Made by a program: the position numbers and the translations under genes
The notes under the pieces: generated by a model
Database searches by the model: none
Told to the model about the DNA's origin: nothing
The model's input: only the letters and a program-made list of their open reading frames with translations
Assembly (NCBI GenBank): GCA_947165745.1
Contig: CAMVBO010000142.1
Location: forward strand, 1-5,508
Length of the DNA: 5,508 bases
Origin: an uncultured Clostridia bacterium
GTDB lineage: Bacteria > Bacillota_A > Clostridia > Christensenellales > Aristaeellaceae
Direction of reading: 5' to 3'
Part shown: in pieces, positions 1 through 5,506 of the stretch
Layout of the letters: each line of letters opens with the position of its first letter
How positions within the stretch are numbered: position 1 is the first letter of the stretch

Positions 1-738
1 GATGGCCGAGGCGGATTCCCGGGCCGCGTCGTCATGGGCGGTATAGGCGGCTTCCAGCAGCTGGGAAAGCAGCTCCAGCGTCTCGCCGGACAGCCCTCCG
101 CCCGGCGCGGCGTCTTTCTGGTCCTGCATGGCGAGGGCCAGATCCTCCCGGAGGCGATCCAGCTGACCGTCCGCCTGGAGCATCGCGCCTCGCAGCATGT
201 GATAGGCCTTCTCGCAGTCCACCAGAAACTCCGTGCGCACATCCGGCTCATCTTCTCCGACTTTTTGCTTCTTTTTCTTCGGCCTGCCCATCGAAACGCC
301 CGCCCAGAGCAGCGCCGCGCCGCCGATGACCGTGGGCAGCAGCGCCTTCACGAAGGCCAAAAAGCCGCCTATATTCCCGGCGAACATCACCGCCAGCACC
401 GAGGCAATAACCAGCAGCGCGCCCACAGTCACCAGAAACGCCTGTTTGGCGCCGAAGTGCAGGCCCGTCTTCGAGGGCTTCGGCGCCTCCTTCTTCCAGC
501 TGCGCACCTCGCCCACCGCGTCGATCAGCGGCAGGGTGTTCTTCATGCTCTGCAGGATGTACTGCGCGCCGTCGCGCAAACCTTCGCTGTCGGCGGCCTC
601 GGTGTAGCGGTACATCACCCGGTCCACAGCCTTCTCCAGCGCCGCCTGCGCCGCCGGCAGCGAGCGGTCCCGCGCCAGGTTTGAAAGAATCATCTCGCGG
701 TCGTCATCCAGCAGCGCCGCAAGGCTGAGTTTATCCAT
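1..738 (-). CDS. Two-TM membrane protein of unknown function (C-terminus cut by window edge)
   Basis: An open frame of 246 codons runs from an ATG at 738 to the left edge without a stop, so the C-terminus is missing. GGGAGGG lies 6 nt before the ATG, and a near-consensus promoter precedes it. Residues 1-95 are mostly helical and charged. Two hydrophobic segments follow at about 99-119 and 126-148. A basic cluster (GRPKKKKQK, about 151-159) follows the second segment, which by the positive-inside rule puts both tails in the cytoplasm. Residues 165-246 are acidic and helical, with possible coiled coil at about 185-207, and contain a Gly-rich break (about 212-215). I recognise no family, catalytic motif or signal peptide. 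It has its own promoter, although no terminator separates it from the amylase gene, so read-through is possible. That it is a real gene is well supported by the start signals and the typical membrane-protein composition; its function is unknown. Confidence 0.82.
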   Translation of the reverse strand, partial: MDKLSLAALLDDDREMILSNLARDRSLPAAQAALEKAVDRVMYRYTEAADSEGLRDGAQYILQSMKNTLPLIDAVGEVRSWKKEAPKPSKTGLHFGAKQAFLVTVGALLVIASVLAVMFAGNIGGFLAFVKALLPTVIGGAALLWAGVSMGRPKKKKQKVGEDEPDVRTEFLVDCEKAYHMLRGAMLQADGQLDRLREDLALAMQDQKDAAPGGGLSGETLELLSQLLEAAYTAHDDAARESASAI

Positions 739-744
739 ACGTGT

Positions 745-758
745 CCCTCCCACGGGAG
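745..758 (-). promoter_or_regulatory. Ribosome binding site within a short inverted repeat
   Basis: GGGAGGG (751-745) is the ribosome binding site for the ATG at 738. Just upstream, CTCCC (758-754) is its complement. In RNA a 4-bp stem CTCC/GGAG closed by a CGTG tetraloop could mask the site. The ribosome binding site itself is clear; a regulatory role for the small stem is speculative. Confidence 0.6.
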
Positions 759-770
759 TGGTTTGTTATG

Positions 771-788
771 GGTATATTATACTATACC
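771..788. repeat. Inverted repeat GGTATA-N6-TATACC over the -10 box
   Basis: Two perfect 6-bp arms (771-776 and 783-788) flank a 6-bp centre that holds most of the -10 box. Such placement would suit a repressor operator, but AT-rich promoter sequence gives such short symmetries by chance. No regulator can be named. Confidence 0.35.
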
Positions 789-804
789 GAGTAAATATAC
801 GCAA
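776..804 (-). promoter_or_regulatory. Sigma-A-type promoter for the two-TM protein gene
   Basis: On the minus strand, a -35 box TTGCGT (804-799) and a perfect -10 box TATAAT (781-776) are separated by exactly 17 nt. Transcription would start near 769, leaving a leader of about 30 nt before the ATG at 738. The promoter lies wholly in the gap after the amylase stop codon, so the downstream gene can be expressed separately from the amylase operon. Confidence 0.8.
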
Positions 805-817
805 GATCATTCCACCG

Positions 818-2296
818 TCACTTCAATATCGCGATGCCATAAGGCGGCAGTACGATCCGCCCATTCTCGATCCGCGCCGCCTCGTCGCCTGTCTCCAGAT
901 CGGCGGCGATGACATATTCCCCGTCCAGCGCGATTTCACCGGCCTCCTCCCTTGAAAACTTCACCGCGATCAGGCAAGCGTCCTCCCCCGTCTCCCTTCG
1001 CATCAGGCAGAGACTGCCCTCGGCCAGAAGAAACGCGTTTTCGCCGTCCGCGATGGTCGGGTTTTCAAGTCGCGCCAGGTTGACTGCTTTTACATAGTTC
1101 AAAAGCGAGGACGGGTCGGCCAGCTGTTCCTCCGCGGAGGGATAGGGATATTCCACCGAAGTGACCCCGGGTGGCTGGTCGGTCATGTCCCCATCGGACC
1201 AATACATGGCCAGGCGCTTGTTGGGATCGTCGCCGCTGCCAGCCATGCCGATCTCCTCGCCATAGTAGGTAAACGTGCTTCCGCACAGCACGCCCAACAG
1301 CCCCTCGGCAAACTTGCAAACCGCGGGATTGCTTCGGCCGCGCACCAGGCCGACGGTGCGCCCGGTGTCGTGATTGCACAAAAACGGTGCGAGGCGGCCG
1401 TTCGGGATGGCGTCAAGTACTTTTTGGTACTGTCTTGCGAACTTCTCCGCCGGTGCCTTCCGGGCGTTGATGCTCGCACAGATAAAGCCTTCGGCCTGGG
1501 CCGCCGGGAACAGGAAGAAGCTGTCCACGCCGCTTTCGTAGTAATCCGCAATGGTATTCAGGTTCGCCCAGCATTCGCCCACCATGTAAGAACCGGGCTT
1601 GAGCGCCTCCGCCTCACCCTTCAGCCAATTCAGGAAGGCGACGTTTTTTTCATTTTCGCCGGTGAAATAGCTTGTCACGGCATCCAGGCGAAAGCCGTCC
1701 GCGCCTACGTCGTTGAGCCAGAAATCCATGATCGCGATGATCTCCTCCCGGACGGCGGGGTTGTCCAGGTTCAGATCGGGCATGCCGCCGCCCGCGAACC
1801 GCTCCTCACAGAACCAGCCGGTTTCTCCCAGCGGCGCATAGCCGTTGCCGCCCTCGCGGTTGAAGCTATAGTATTCAACATAAGGGGAATTTCCGCCGGT
1901 CTCCAGGGCCTCAGCCGCCTGAATGAACCAGGGGTGCCGGGTGGAGGTGTGGTTGACGGGCAGATCCATAATCACGGAGATGCCGCGTTCATGGGCGGCG
2001 GTCACCAGCGCCCGGGCATCATCCAGCGTGCCGTACTCAGGGTCCACGTCCATGTAATCCGTCACGTCGTACTTGTGATATGAGGGGCTCGGCATGATTG
2101 GCATCAGCCACAGCCCCCGCCAGCCCATATCGGCGATGTAATCCAGTCGATCCATCAGCCCACGCAAATCGCCCAGGCCGTCGCCGTCGCCATCCCGGTA
2201 GGAGCGCACAAAGACCTCGTACCAGTTGGACGCGGGTTCGGCAAGGCATGAAGCTGTCAGCGCGAACAGGAGGAGGATCGCCGCGATTCTTTTCAT
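818..2296 (-). CDS. Lipid-anchored GH13 alpha-amylase, GH13_36-like
   Basis: This 492-residue enzyme should cleave internal alpha-1,4-glucosidic bonds of starch-like glucans outside the cell. Residues 1-16 form a signal peptide (KR, hydrophobic core, LTAS) ending at a lipobox Cys17, so it is probably a lipoprotein. A DGDGDG loop (about 35-40) resembles the calcium loop of bacterial amylases. All GH13 conserved regions are present: DLPVNH (111-116), MPDLN (172-176), GFRLD with nucleophile Asp205, general acid Glu241 in VGECW, and FLCNHD with Asp310. A small beta-rich domain C occupies about 415-492. MPDLN in region V together with lipid anchoring recalls Halothermothrix orenii AmyA of subfamily GH13_36; that assignment is inference, and oligo-1,6-glucosidase or neopullulanase-like specificity is possible. 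Eight cysteines besides Cys17 are unusual for a secreted protein and fit an anaerobe. The gene is last in a three-gene operon, 28 nt after the hydrolase. An upstream GTG at 2305 is rejected as start because it lies in the ribosome binding site. Confidence 0.95.
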   Translation of the reverse strand: MKRIAAILLLFALTASCLAEPASNWYEVFVRSYRDGDGDGLGDLRGLMDRLDYIADMGWRGLWLMPIMPSPSYHKYDVTDYMDVDPEYGTLDDARALVTAAHERGISVIMDLPVNHTSTRHPWFIQAAEALETGGNSPYVEYYSFNREGGNGYAPLGETGWFCEERFAGGGMPDLNLDNPAVREEIIAIMDFWLNDVGADGFRLDAVTSYFTGENEKNVAFLNWLKGEAEALKPGSYMVGECWANLNTIADYYESGVDSFFLFPAAQAEGFICASINARKAPAEKFARQYQKVLDAIPNGRLAPFLCNHDTGRTVGLVRGRSNPAVCKFAEGLLGVLCGSTFTYYGEEIGMAGSGDDPNKRLAMYWSDGDMTDQPPGVTSVEYPYPSAEEQLADPSSLLNYVKAVNLARLENPTIADGENAFLLAEGSLCLMRRETGEDACLIAVKFSREEAGEIALDGEYVIAADLETGDEAARIENGRIVLPPYGIAILK

Positions 2297-2301
2297 GTCT
2301 A

Positions 2302-2307
2302 TCACCT
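2302..2307 (-). promoter_or_regulatory. Ribosome binding site fixing the amylase start
   Basis: AGGTGA (2307-2302) sits 5 nt before the ATG at 2296. The in-frame GTG at 2305-2303 is part of this motif and has no ribosome binding site of its own, so the ATG is the start. This also puts a normal MKR signal-peptide start at the N-terminus. Confidence 0.85.
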
Positions 2308-2324
2308 GCGTATGTCGTAAGGGA

Positions 2325-3089
2325 TCAGAGTATCAGGCCGGCCCCGGGATCCAGCTTATACACCGGCATCCTGCCCGCGTAGCGGCTCTGTATGTCCCCG
2401 GTATTCACGGTGTTGCTGACGGGCGGGAAGGCGTCGTCCCAGTGGTCCAGCAGCACGGCCCTGGGCTTCAGGCGTTCGATGATCGCCTCGGCGGGCGTCA
2501 GAAGGTCGCTGGTACCCTGATAGGGCAGCACCAGCAAATCCATGCCGGTGGGATACTCCACGGCCGGGTCGAGGTTCAGACTGCCCATGGCGAACAGCTT
2601 TGAGCCGTCGCCCTCGATCAGAAAGCCCAGCGTCTCGCCGTTCTCCGGATATCTGCGAAAGCCGTTGATCGCCTTCGGCAGGTTGCGTGCGTGGCGCAGT
2701 ATGCGCGGGCTGAGCAGCGTGCGGCGGAGGATGACCCCGTCATACTTCACGTGTCGGGACTGGTACGCCGTCACCCGGGTATCGTCGATTTCAAAGGCAT
2801 CCCCCGGGGCGATCAGCCGCAGCTGTTCCTGATCCACGCCCAGCCCGCGAAGCGTGTCATGGGGCGCGCGGGTACAGTAGATCCGCCTCGGCTCCCGTTG
2901 GCACAGCCCTGGCAGGGACATGATGTGGTCGAAGTGGCCGTGGGTGACGAGGATATCGGCATACCCATCATAGGCGTTCCCGGGCACCCGCGTGGGACTT
3001 CCCGGAAATGGAAAAAAGGGGTCGATCAGCAGTCGGCCCCGTCTTGTCTCCACGGCCAGCGAGGCCGTGCCAAACCATGTGATTTTCAT
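2325..3089 (-). CDS. UlaG-like metallo-beta-lactamase-fold hydrolase
   Basis: This 254-residue protein has full length for the UlaG/UPF0173-like branch of the metallo-beta-lactamase superfamily and no signal peptide, so it acts in the cytoplasm. It opens with the family strand MKITWFGTAS and a LLIDPFF turn. The metal motif HGHFDH is preceded by VTH, giving His50, His52, Asp54 and His55. A second His lies at His113 (SRH) and a third in LLDHWDD (His216). The usual GDT motif carrying the bridging Asp is replaced by GSLN (169-172), with Ser170 where Asp is expected. Metal binding or chemistry may therefore differ from the typical two-metal enzymes. Known relatives open lactones or cleave phosphoester-type bonds; the substrate here is unknown. 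Its ATG directly follows the glycosyltransferase stop (TAAATG), with AGGA 9 nt upstream, indicating translational coupling. The fold is certain; the reaction is not. Confidence 0.9.
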   Translation of the reverse strand: MKITWFGTASLAVETRRGRLLIDPFFPFPGSPTRVPGNAYDGYADILVTHGHFDHIMSLPGLCQREPRRIYCTRAPHDTLRGLGVDQEQLRLIAPGDAFEIDDTRVTAYQSRHVKYDGVILRRTLLSPRILRHARNLPKAINGFRRYPENGETLGFLIEGDGSKLFAMGSLNLDPAVEYPTGMDLLVLPYQGTSDLLTPAEAIIERLKPRAVLLDHWDDAFPPVSNTVNTGDIQSRYAGRMPVYKLDPGAGLIL

Positions 3090-4304
3090 TTACTTTTGTC
3101 CTATTGCGTCGTTGTCCGGGCGGTCGATGCTCCGGGTATGCCTGATCTCCCTCCAACGGGGCGGCGGCGTCAGGCAGGCCACGATGTTGATTGGCATCCA
3201 GGTGAGCATGAACAGCGGGAAGCACATCACGCCCTTGATGCTTCGCCGGTTCAGCTTGCCCTCGATGTGATAGAGCACTGCGGCGGCGCCGCAGCAGGCC
3301 AGATAGTAGACCCACAGCACCAGCACCAGCGCCAGGATCCGCCAGGGATGGGAGATGAAAAACGGCATCAGTCCCAGCACGGTTCCCGTCGCGGGAATCA
3401 AGCCGAGAATGCACATCAAATTGCCCGTAAAAAGCATCGCCATGTCCACGCAAGCCATGGTGTGCTTCTTCAACAGCCTCAGCGTATAGCGGCGCATGCA
3501 CTGCATGGAGCCCGCCGTCCAGCGGCGGCGCTGCACACAGGACGTCCAAAAACTGTTGGTCTGCTCGTCATAGATGCGGGCGTCCGGCATCCAGCCGACC
3601 TTGATGTCGTTCAGCGCGCATATAGCCGTGAATTCCTGGTCCTCCACCAGGGTCTTGGTCTTCCAGCCAATTTTGCGAATGACAGCGTCGGACACCATGG
3701 TGCCGGTGCCGTTCAACTGGCAGGACATGCCCAGGCGGGAGCGGCTTTCGTTATAAAAGCGGCTGAGGAACCAGTACCACACGGTAAAGCCCGCGGAAAT
3801 CCAGCTGTCGTAGGGGTTCTTGGTGTCGCGATAGCCCTGGCCCACCTGGCATCCGGCGGCCAGCGCGTCGTTTGCGGCCCGGAAAAAGCCCTTATCCACC
3901 AGATTGTCGGCGTCAAACACGCAATAGGCGTCATACTTTCCAGTGGCGGACAGCTGGGCGAACACTTCGCGCAGCACGTCGCCCTTGTTGCGGATGGGGC
4001 CTTTCACTTGAAGCAGCTTTGCCCCCGCCGCCATGGCCACGGCGCCGGTGTCGTCGTCGCAGTTGTTGGGAACCACGTAGATGTCAAACAGCTCCCGTGG
4101 ATAATCCTGCGCCTGCAGCGACTCCACCAGCTTGCCGATCACCGCCGCCTCGTTGCGGGCGGGAATCACCGCGGCAAGGCGGGCCTTCGGTTCGGTACGC
4201 GGAATCGGCTTCCGCTTGCGCAACAGCCCGCCAAATGAAGTAAATAAAAAGTAAATAGTATACAGCGTACAGATCACGCTGCATATCGTCACAAATATCG
4301 TCAT
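3090..4304 (-). CDS. Membrane family 2 glycosyltransferase, processive-synthase type
   Basis: A 404-residue GT2 enzyme that should transfer sugar from a nucleotide-sugar at the inner face of the membrane, as in the cellulose/hyaluronan/PNAG synthase group. One membrane segment lies at about 2-25. The GT-A domain follows: IPARNE (47-52), the DAD metal and nucleotide motif (Asp131, Asp133), NGTG (198-201), the catalytic VED (Glu221, Asp222), and the processivity motif QRRRW (258-262). Further hydrophobic segments lie at about 284-316, 322-346 and 358-378. The protein ends in a basic, charged tail (PPRWREIRH). This matches the shape of synthases of extracellular polysaccharides, but polymer and sugar are unknown, and a glycolipid synthase is possible. 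The ATG at 4304 is chosen because GGAGA lies 6 nt upstream; the ATG at 4319 lacks a ribosome binding site, and a TTG at 4373 lies upstream of the promoter. It is the first gene of an operon with the hydrolase and amylase. Confidence 0.93.
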   Translation of the reverse strand: MTIFVTICSVICTLYTIYFLFTSFGGLLRKRKPIPRTEPKARLAAVIPARNEAAVIGKLVESLQAQDYPRELFDIYVVPNNCDDDTGAVAMAAGAKLLQVKGPIRNKGDVLREVFAQLSATGKYDAYCVFDADNLVDKGFFRAANDALAAGCQVGQGYRDTKNPYDSWISAGFTVWYWFLSRFYNESRSRLGMSCQLNGTGTMVSDAVIRKIGWKTKTLVEDQEFTAICALNDIKVGWMPDARIYDEQTNSFWTSCVQRRRWTAGSMQCMRRYTLRLLKKHTMACVDMAMLFTGNLMCILGLIPATGTVLGLMPFFISHPWRILALVLVLWVYYLACCGAAAVLYHIEGKLNRRSIKGVMCFPLFMLTWMPINIVACLTPPPRWREIRHTRSIDRPDNDAIGQK

Positions 4305-4310
4305 CGAGCG

Positions 4311-4315
4311 TCTCC
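4311..4315 (-). promoter_or_regulatory. Ribosome binding site deciding the glycosyltransferase start
   Basis: GGAGA (4315-4311) lies 6 nt before the ATG at 4304. The alternative ATG at 4319 is preceded only by AT-rich sequence with no purine-rich site, so it would be poorly translated. Confidence 0.75.
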
Positions 4316-4339
4316 ACATTTTAATAGGAACCCGCTCAT

Positions 4340-4369
4340 AGTATACCTGATTTGGGCGTGTTTCGTCAA
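4340..4369 (-). promoter_or_regulatory. Sigma-A-type promoter of the glycosyltransferase-hydrolase-amylase operon
   Basis: On the minus strand, -35 TTGACG (4369-4364) and -10 TATACT (4345-4340) are separated by 18 nt; each box matches the consensus at five of six positions. Transcription should start near 4333, giving a leader of about 30 nt to the ATG at 4304. The upstream sequence (about 4376-4443) is very AT-rich and could act as an UP element. The next promoter seen downstream is at 804, so this one likely drives all three genes. Confidence 0.82.
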
Positions 4370-4380
4370 GCAAAGTGGAG

Positions 4381-4394
4381 TTTAATTCATTAAA
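4381..4394. repeat. 14-bp palindrome TTTAATTCATTAAA upstream of the operon promoter
   Basis: Perfect 6-bp arms (4381-4386, 4389-4394) with a TC centre lie 11 nt upstream of the -35 box. The site could bind an activator or simply be part of AT-rich UP-element sequence. The symmetry is certain; a role is not shown. Confidence 0.35.
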
Positions 4395-4535
4395 TCTAAT
4401 GATATCCTAACTAATTGAGATGATTTGATAAAATAATGAAATGAATTTGGCCTCGCGTATTGTTCCCGCTTGGAGCTGCCGGGCCGCTTCAACCAATTCG
4501 GGCAAAGCCGCTTCCGGCATTTTTCCGGGGACAAG

Positions 4536-4578
4536 GTCCGGCGGTCGCGCTTGCGCATTCCGAAGGCGACCCCCGGAC
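4536..4578. repeat. Long GC-rich inverted repeat (possible RNA hairpin)
   Basis: Arms of 13 bp at 4536-4548 (GTCCGGCGGTCGC) and 4566-4578 (GCGACCCCCGGAC) are complementary at 12 of 13 positions around a 17-nt loop. A further CTT/AAG pairing (4550-4552 with 4563-4565) extends the stem past one bulged base. Neither strand has a T-run after the hairpin: on the minus strand a pyrimidine-rich, T-rich stretch precedes it. It therefore does not look like a standard intrinsic terminator, although it lies about 35 nt past the regulator stop codon and may still end or stabilise that transcript. Confidence 0.6.
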
Positions 4579-4612
4579 TGAAAAGAAAGGAAAAAATGGG
4601 CATTGAGCCAAA

Positions 4613-5458
4613 TCACCCCTCCAGACATTCGCTGATGACCGAGAAGAGTTTTTCGGCGAATATAGGTTTTTCCGCAAACGCGTTCATACCAGCGTCCAGC
4701 GCGGCCCTTCTGTCCTTTTCGCCCACGTTGGCCGTCATGGCGATGATCGGGATATCGATCCCCATCCCCCGCAGCCTCTGGGTGGCTTCCAGGCCGTCCA
4801 TGTTGGGCATGCTGATGTCCATCAAAACCAGGTCGTAATGGCCGGAGGGCGCGGACAGAATCCTTTCGACACATTCCTGCCCGTCCTCCGCGAAATCCAC
4901 GGCGGCGCCCGTGTCCCGGAGCAGCTCGGCGGCGATTTCCCGGTTCACCTCGATGTCCTCGACCACCAGAATGCGCTTTCCGGAATAGTCCGCCGCGGCG
5001 TCCGGCCTGCACCGGCCGGACAGCTTTTCGCGCAGCAGATGATGCAATTCCCCGGTGTCCTGCGCCTTTTCCAGCACGGACAGCAGGTACTCGCCGGAAA
5101 TCCGGATGCTTTCCAGATAGCGGTTGAACAGCTCCGGGTTGTCCCGATACCGGTTCACCAGATCCACGCAGCCGAGGATGATGTGCAGCGGCGTGCGCAC
5201 ATCGGCCGACTTTTCATAGATTTTATACAGATGCGAGGGTGTGTCGTCATTGGAGCCTTCCTGCAAGAGGTCGGCCACCGAGACGCCGAGCACGCTGGCC
5301 AGGTTCGGGAACAGGCAGATATCCGGAACAGAAATCCCCCTTTCCCATTTCGACACGGCCTTGTCCGTGACATGAAGCTCCTCCGCCAGAGCCTGCTGGG
5401 TCATCCCCTTTTGAGTCCGAAGCAGCCTTATGGCAGCGCCGAGACGAACGGGCGTCAT
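4613..5458 (-). CDS. XRE DNA-binding / degenerate HisKA / receiver-domain regulator
   Basis: A 281-residue cytoplasmic regulator with an unusual domain order. Residues 5-66 are an XRE/Cro-type helix-turn-helix (LRTQKGMTQQALAEEL, then the recognition helix KAVSKWERG). Residues 78-140 match the HisKA dimerisation hairpin of histidine kinases, but the H-box, normally SHEIRTP, reads SADVRTP (84-90): the phospho-accepting His is Ala85. A His does occur at 92, after RTPL, in a non-canonical place. No ATPase domain follows. Residues 162-278 are a receiver domain with every key residue: Glu167 and Asp168, phosphorylation site Asp214 in LMDISMPNMDG, Thr242 and Lys264 (EKP). I infer a phosphorylation-controlled DNA-binding dimer that receives phosphate from a separate kinase, perhaps derived from an XRE hybrid kinase by loss of the ATPase domain. 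Target genes are unknown; the downstream carbohydrate operon is one candidate. The ATG at 5458 is chosen because GGAGGTGA lies 5 nt upstream; the GTG at 5467 is inside that site. Confidence 0.93.
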   Translation of the reverse strand: MTPVRLGAAIRLLRTQKGMTQQALAEELHVTDKAVSKWERGISVPDICLFPNLASVLGVSVADLLQEGSNDDTPSHLYKIYEKSADVRTPLHIILGCVDLVNRYRDNPELFNRYLESIRISGEYLLSVLEKAQDTGELHHLLREKLSGRCRPDAAADYSGKRILVVEDIEVNREIAAELLRDTGAAVDFAEDGQECVERILSAPSGHYDLVLMDISMPNMDGLEATQRLRGMGIDIPIIAMTANVGEKDRRAALDAGMNAFAEKPIFAEKLFSVISECLEG

Positions 5459-5463
5459 GTGTA

Positions 5464-5471
5464 TCACCTCC
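5464..5471 (-). promoter_or_regulatory. Strong ribosome binding site fixing the regulator start
   Basis: GGAGGTGA (5471-5464), a full match to the 16S rRNA 3' end, is 5 nt before the ATG at 5458. The in-frame GTG at 5467-5465 is part of the motif and cannot be the start. Confidence 0.9.
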
Positions 5472-5477
5472 GCTACC

Positions 5478-5506
5478 AGAATAGCATAACCGCATGGCGC
5501 TTACAA
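5478..5506 (-). promoter_or_regulatory. Weak candidate promoter for the regulator gene
   Basis: TTGTAA (5506-5501) and TATTCT (5483-5478) are separated by 17 nt, and TGC before the -10 box makes it an extended -10 type. Each box matches only four of six consensus positions, and the predicted start (about 5471) would leave the ribosome binding site at the very 5' end. A TATGCT -10 box at 5488-5483, with its -35 box mostly outside the window, is an alternative. Confidence 0.3.

Larger units (their letters stand above)
4305..4612. other. Intergenic region between the regulator and the operon
   Basis: This stretch of 308 bases has no convincing gene. Next to the regulator it is GC-rich (about 4460-4612) and holds the inverted repeat at 4536-4578. 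From about 4376 to 4443 it is strongly AT-rich, then comes the operon promoter and leader. The minus-strand frame ending at 4407 is open through the GC-rich part and reads a helical segment starting MPEAALPELVEAARQ (ATG at 4520), but it has no ribosome binding site. It may be a decayed C-terminal extension of the regulator or chance open frame. Confidence 0.6.

Noticed and set aside
34..684. A 216-codon plus-strand open frame
   Set aside because: It is antisense to the two-TM protein. Its composition is Arg/His/Gln-rich and it lacks a ribosome binding site, while the minus-strand gene has a promoter, a ribosome binding site and sensible membrane segments.
739..817. Intrinsic terminator after the amylase gene
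   Set aside because: No GC-rich stem followed by a T-run was found on the minus strand; the small CTCCC/GGGAG symmetry overlaps the next gene's ribosome binding site and lacks a T-run.
1370..2083. A 237-codon plus-strand open frame within the amylase gene
   Set aside because: It is antisense to the catalytic core of the GH13 enzyme, with no ribosome binding site or family motif.
2691..4238. A 515-codon open frame on the plus strand
   Set aside because: It lies antisense to the glycosyltransferase and hydrolase, which have clear motifs and start signals. Its translation is His/Gln/Arg-rich with no recognisable domain, as expected for a shadow frame in GC-rich DNA.
4305..4373. Longer glycosyltransferase starting at TTG 4373 or ATG 4319
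   Set aside because: The TTG lies just upstream of the -35 box and so outside the transcript. The ATG at 4319 has no ribosome binding site, whereas the ATG at 4304 has GGAGA at good spacing.
4407..5012. A 201-codon minus-strand open frame overlapping the regulator
   Set aside because: Most of it overlaps the receiver domain in another frame and reads as Gly/Arg-rich shadow. Only the part past 4613 was kept, as a weak remnant candidate.
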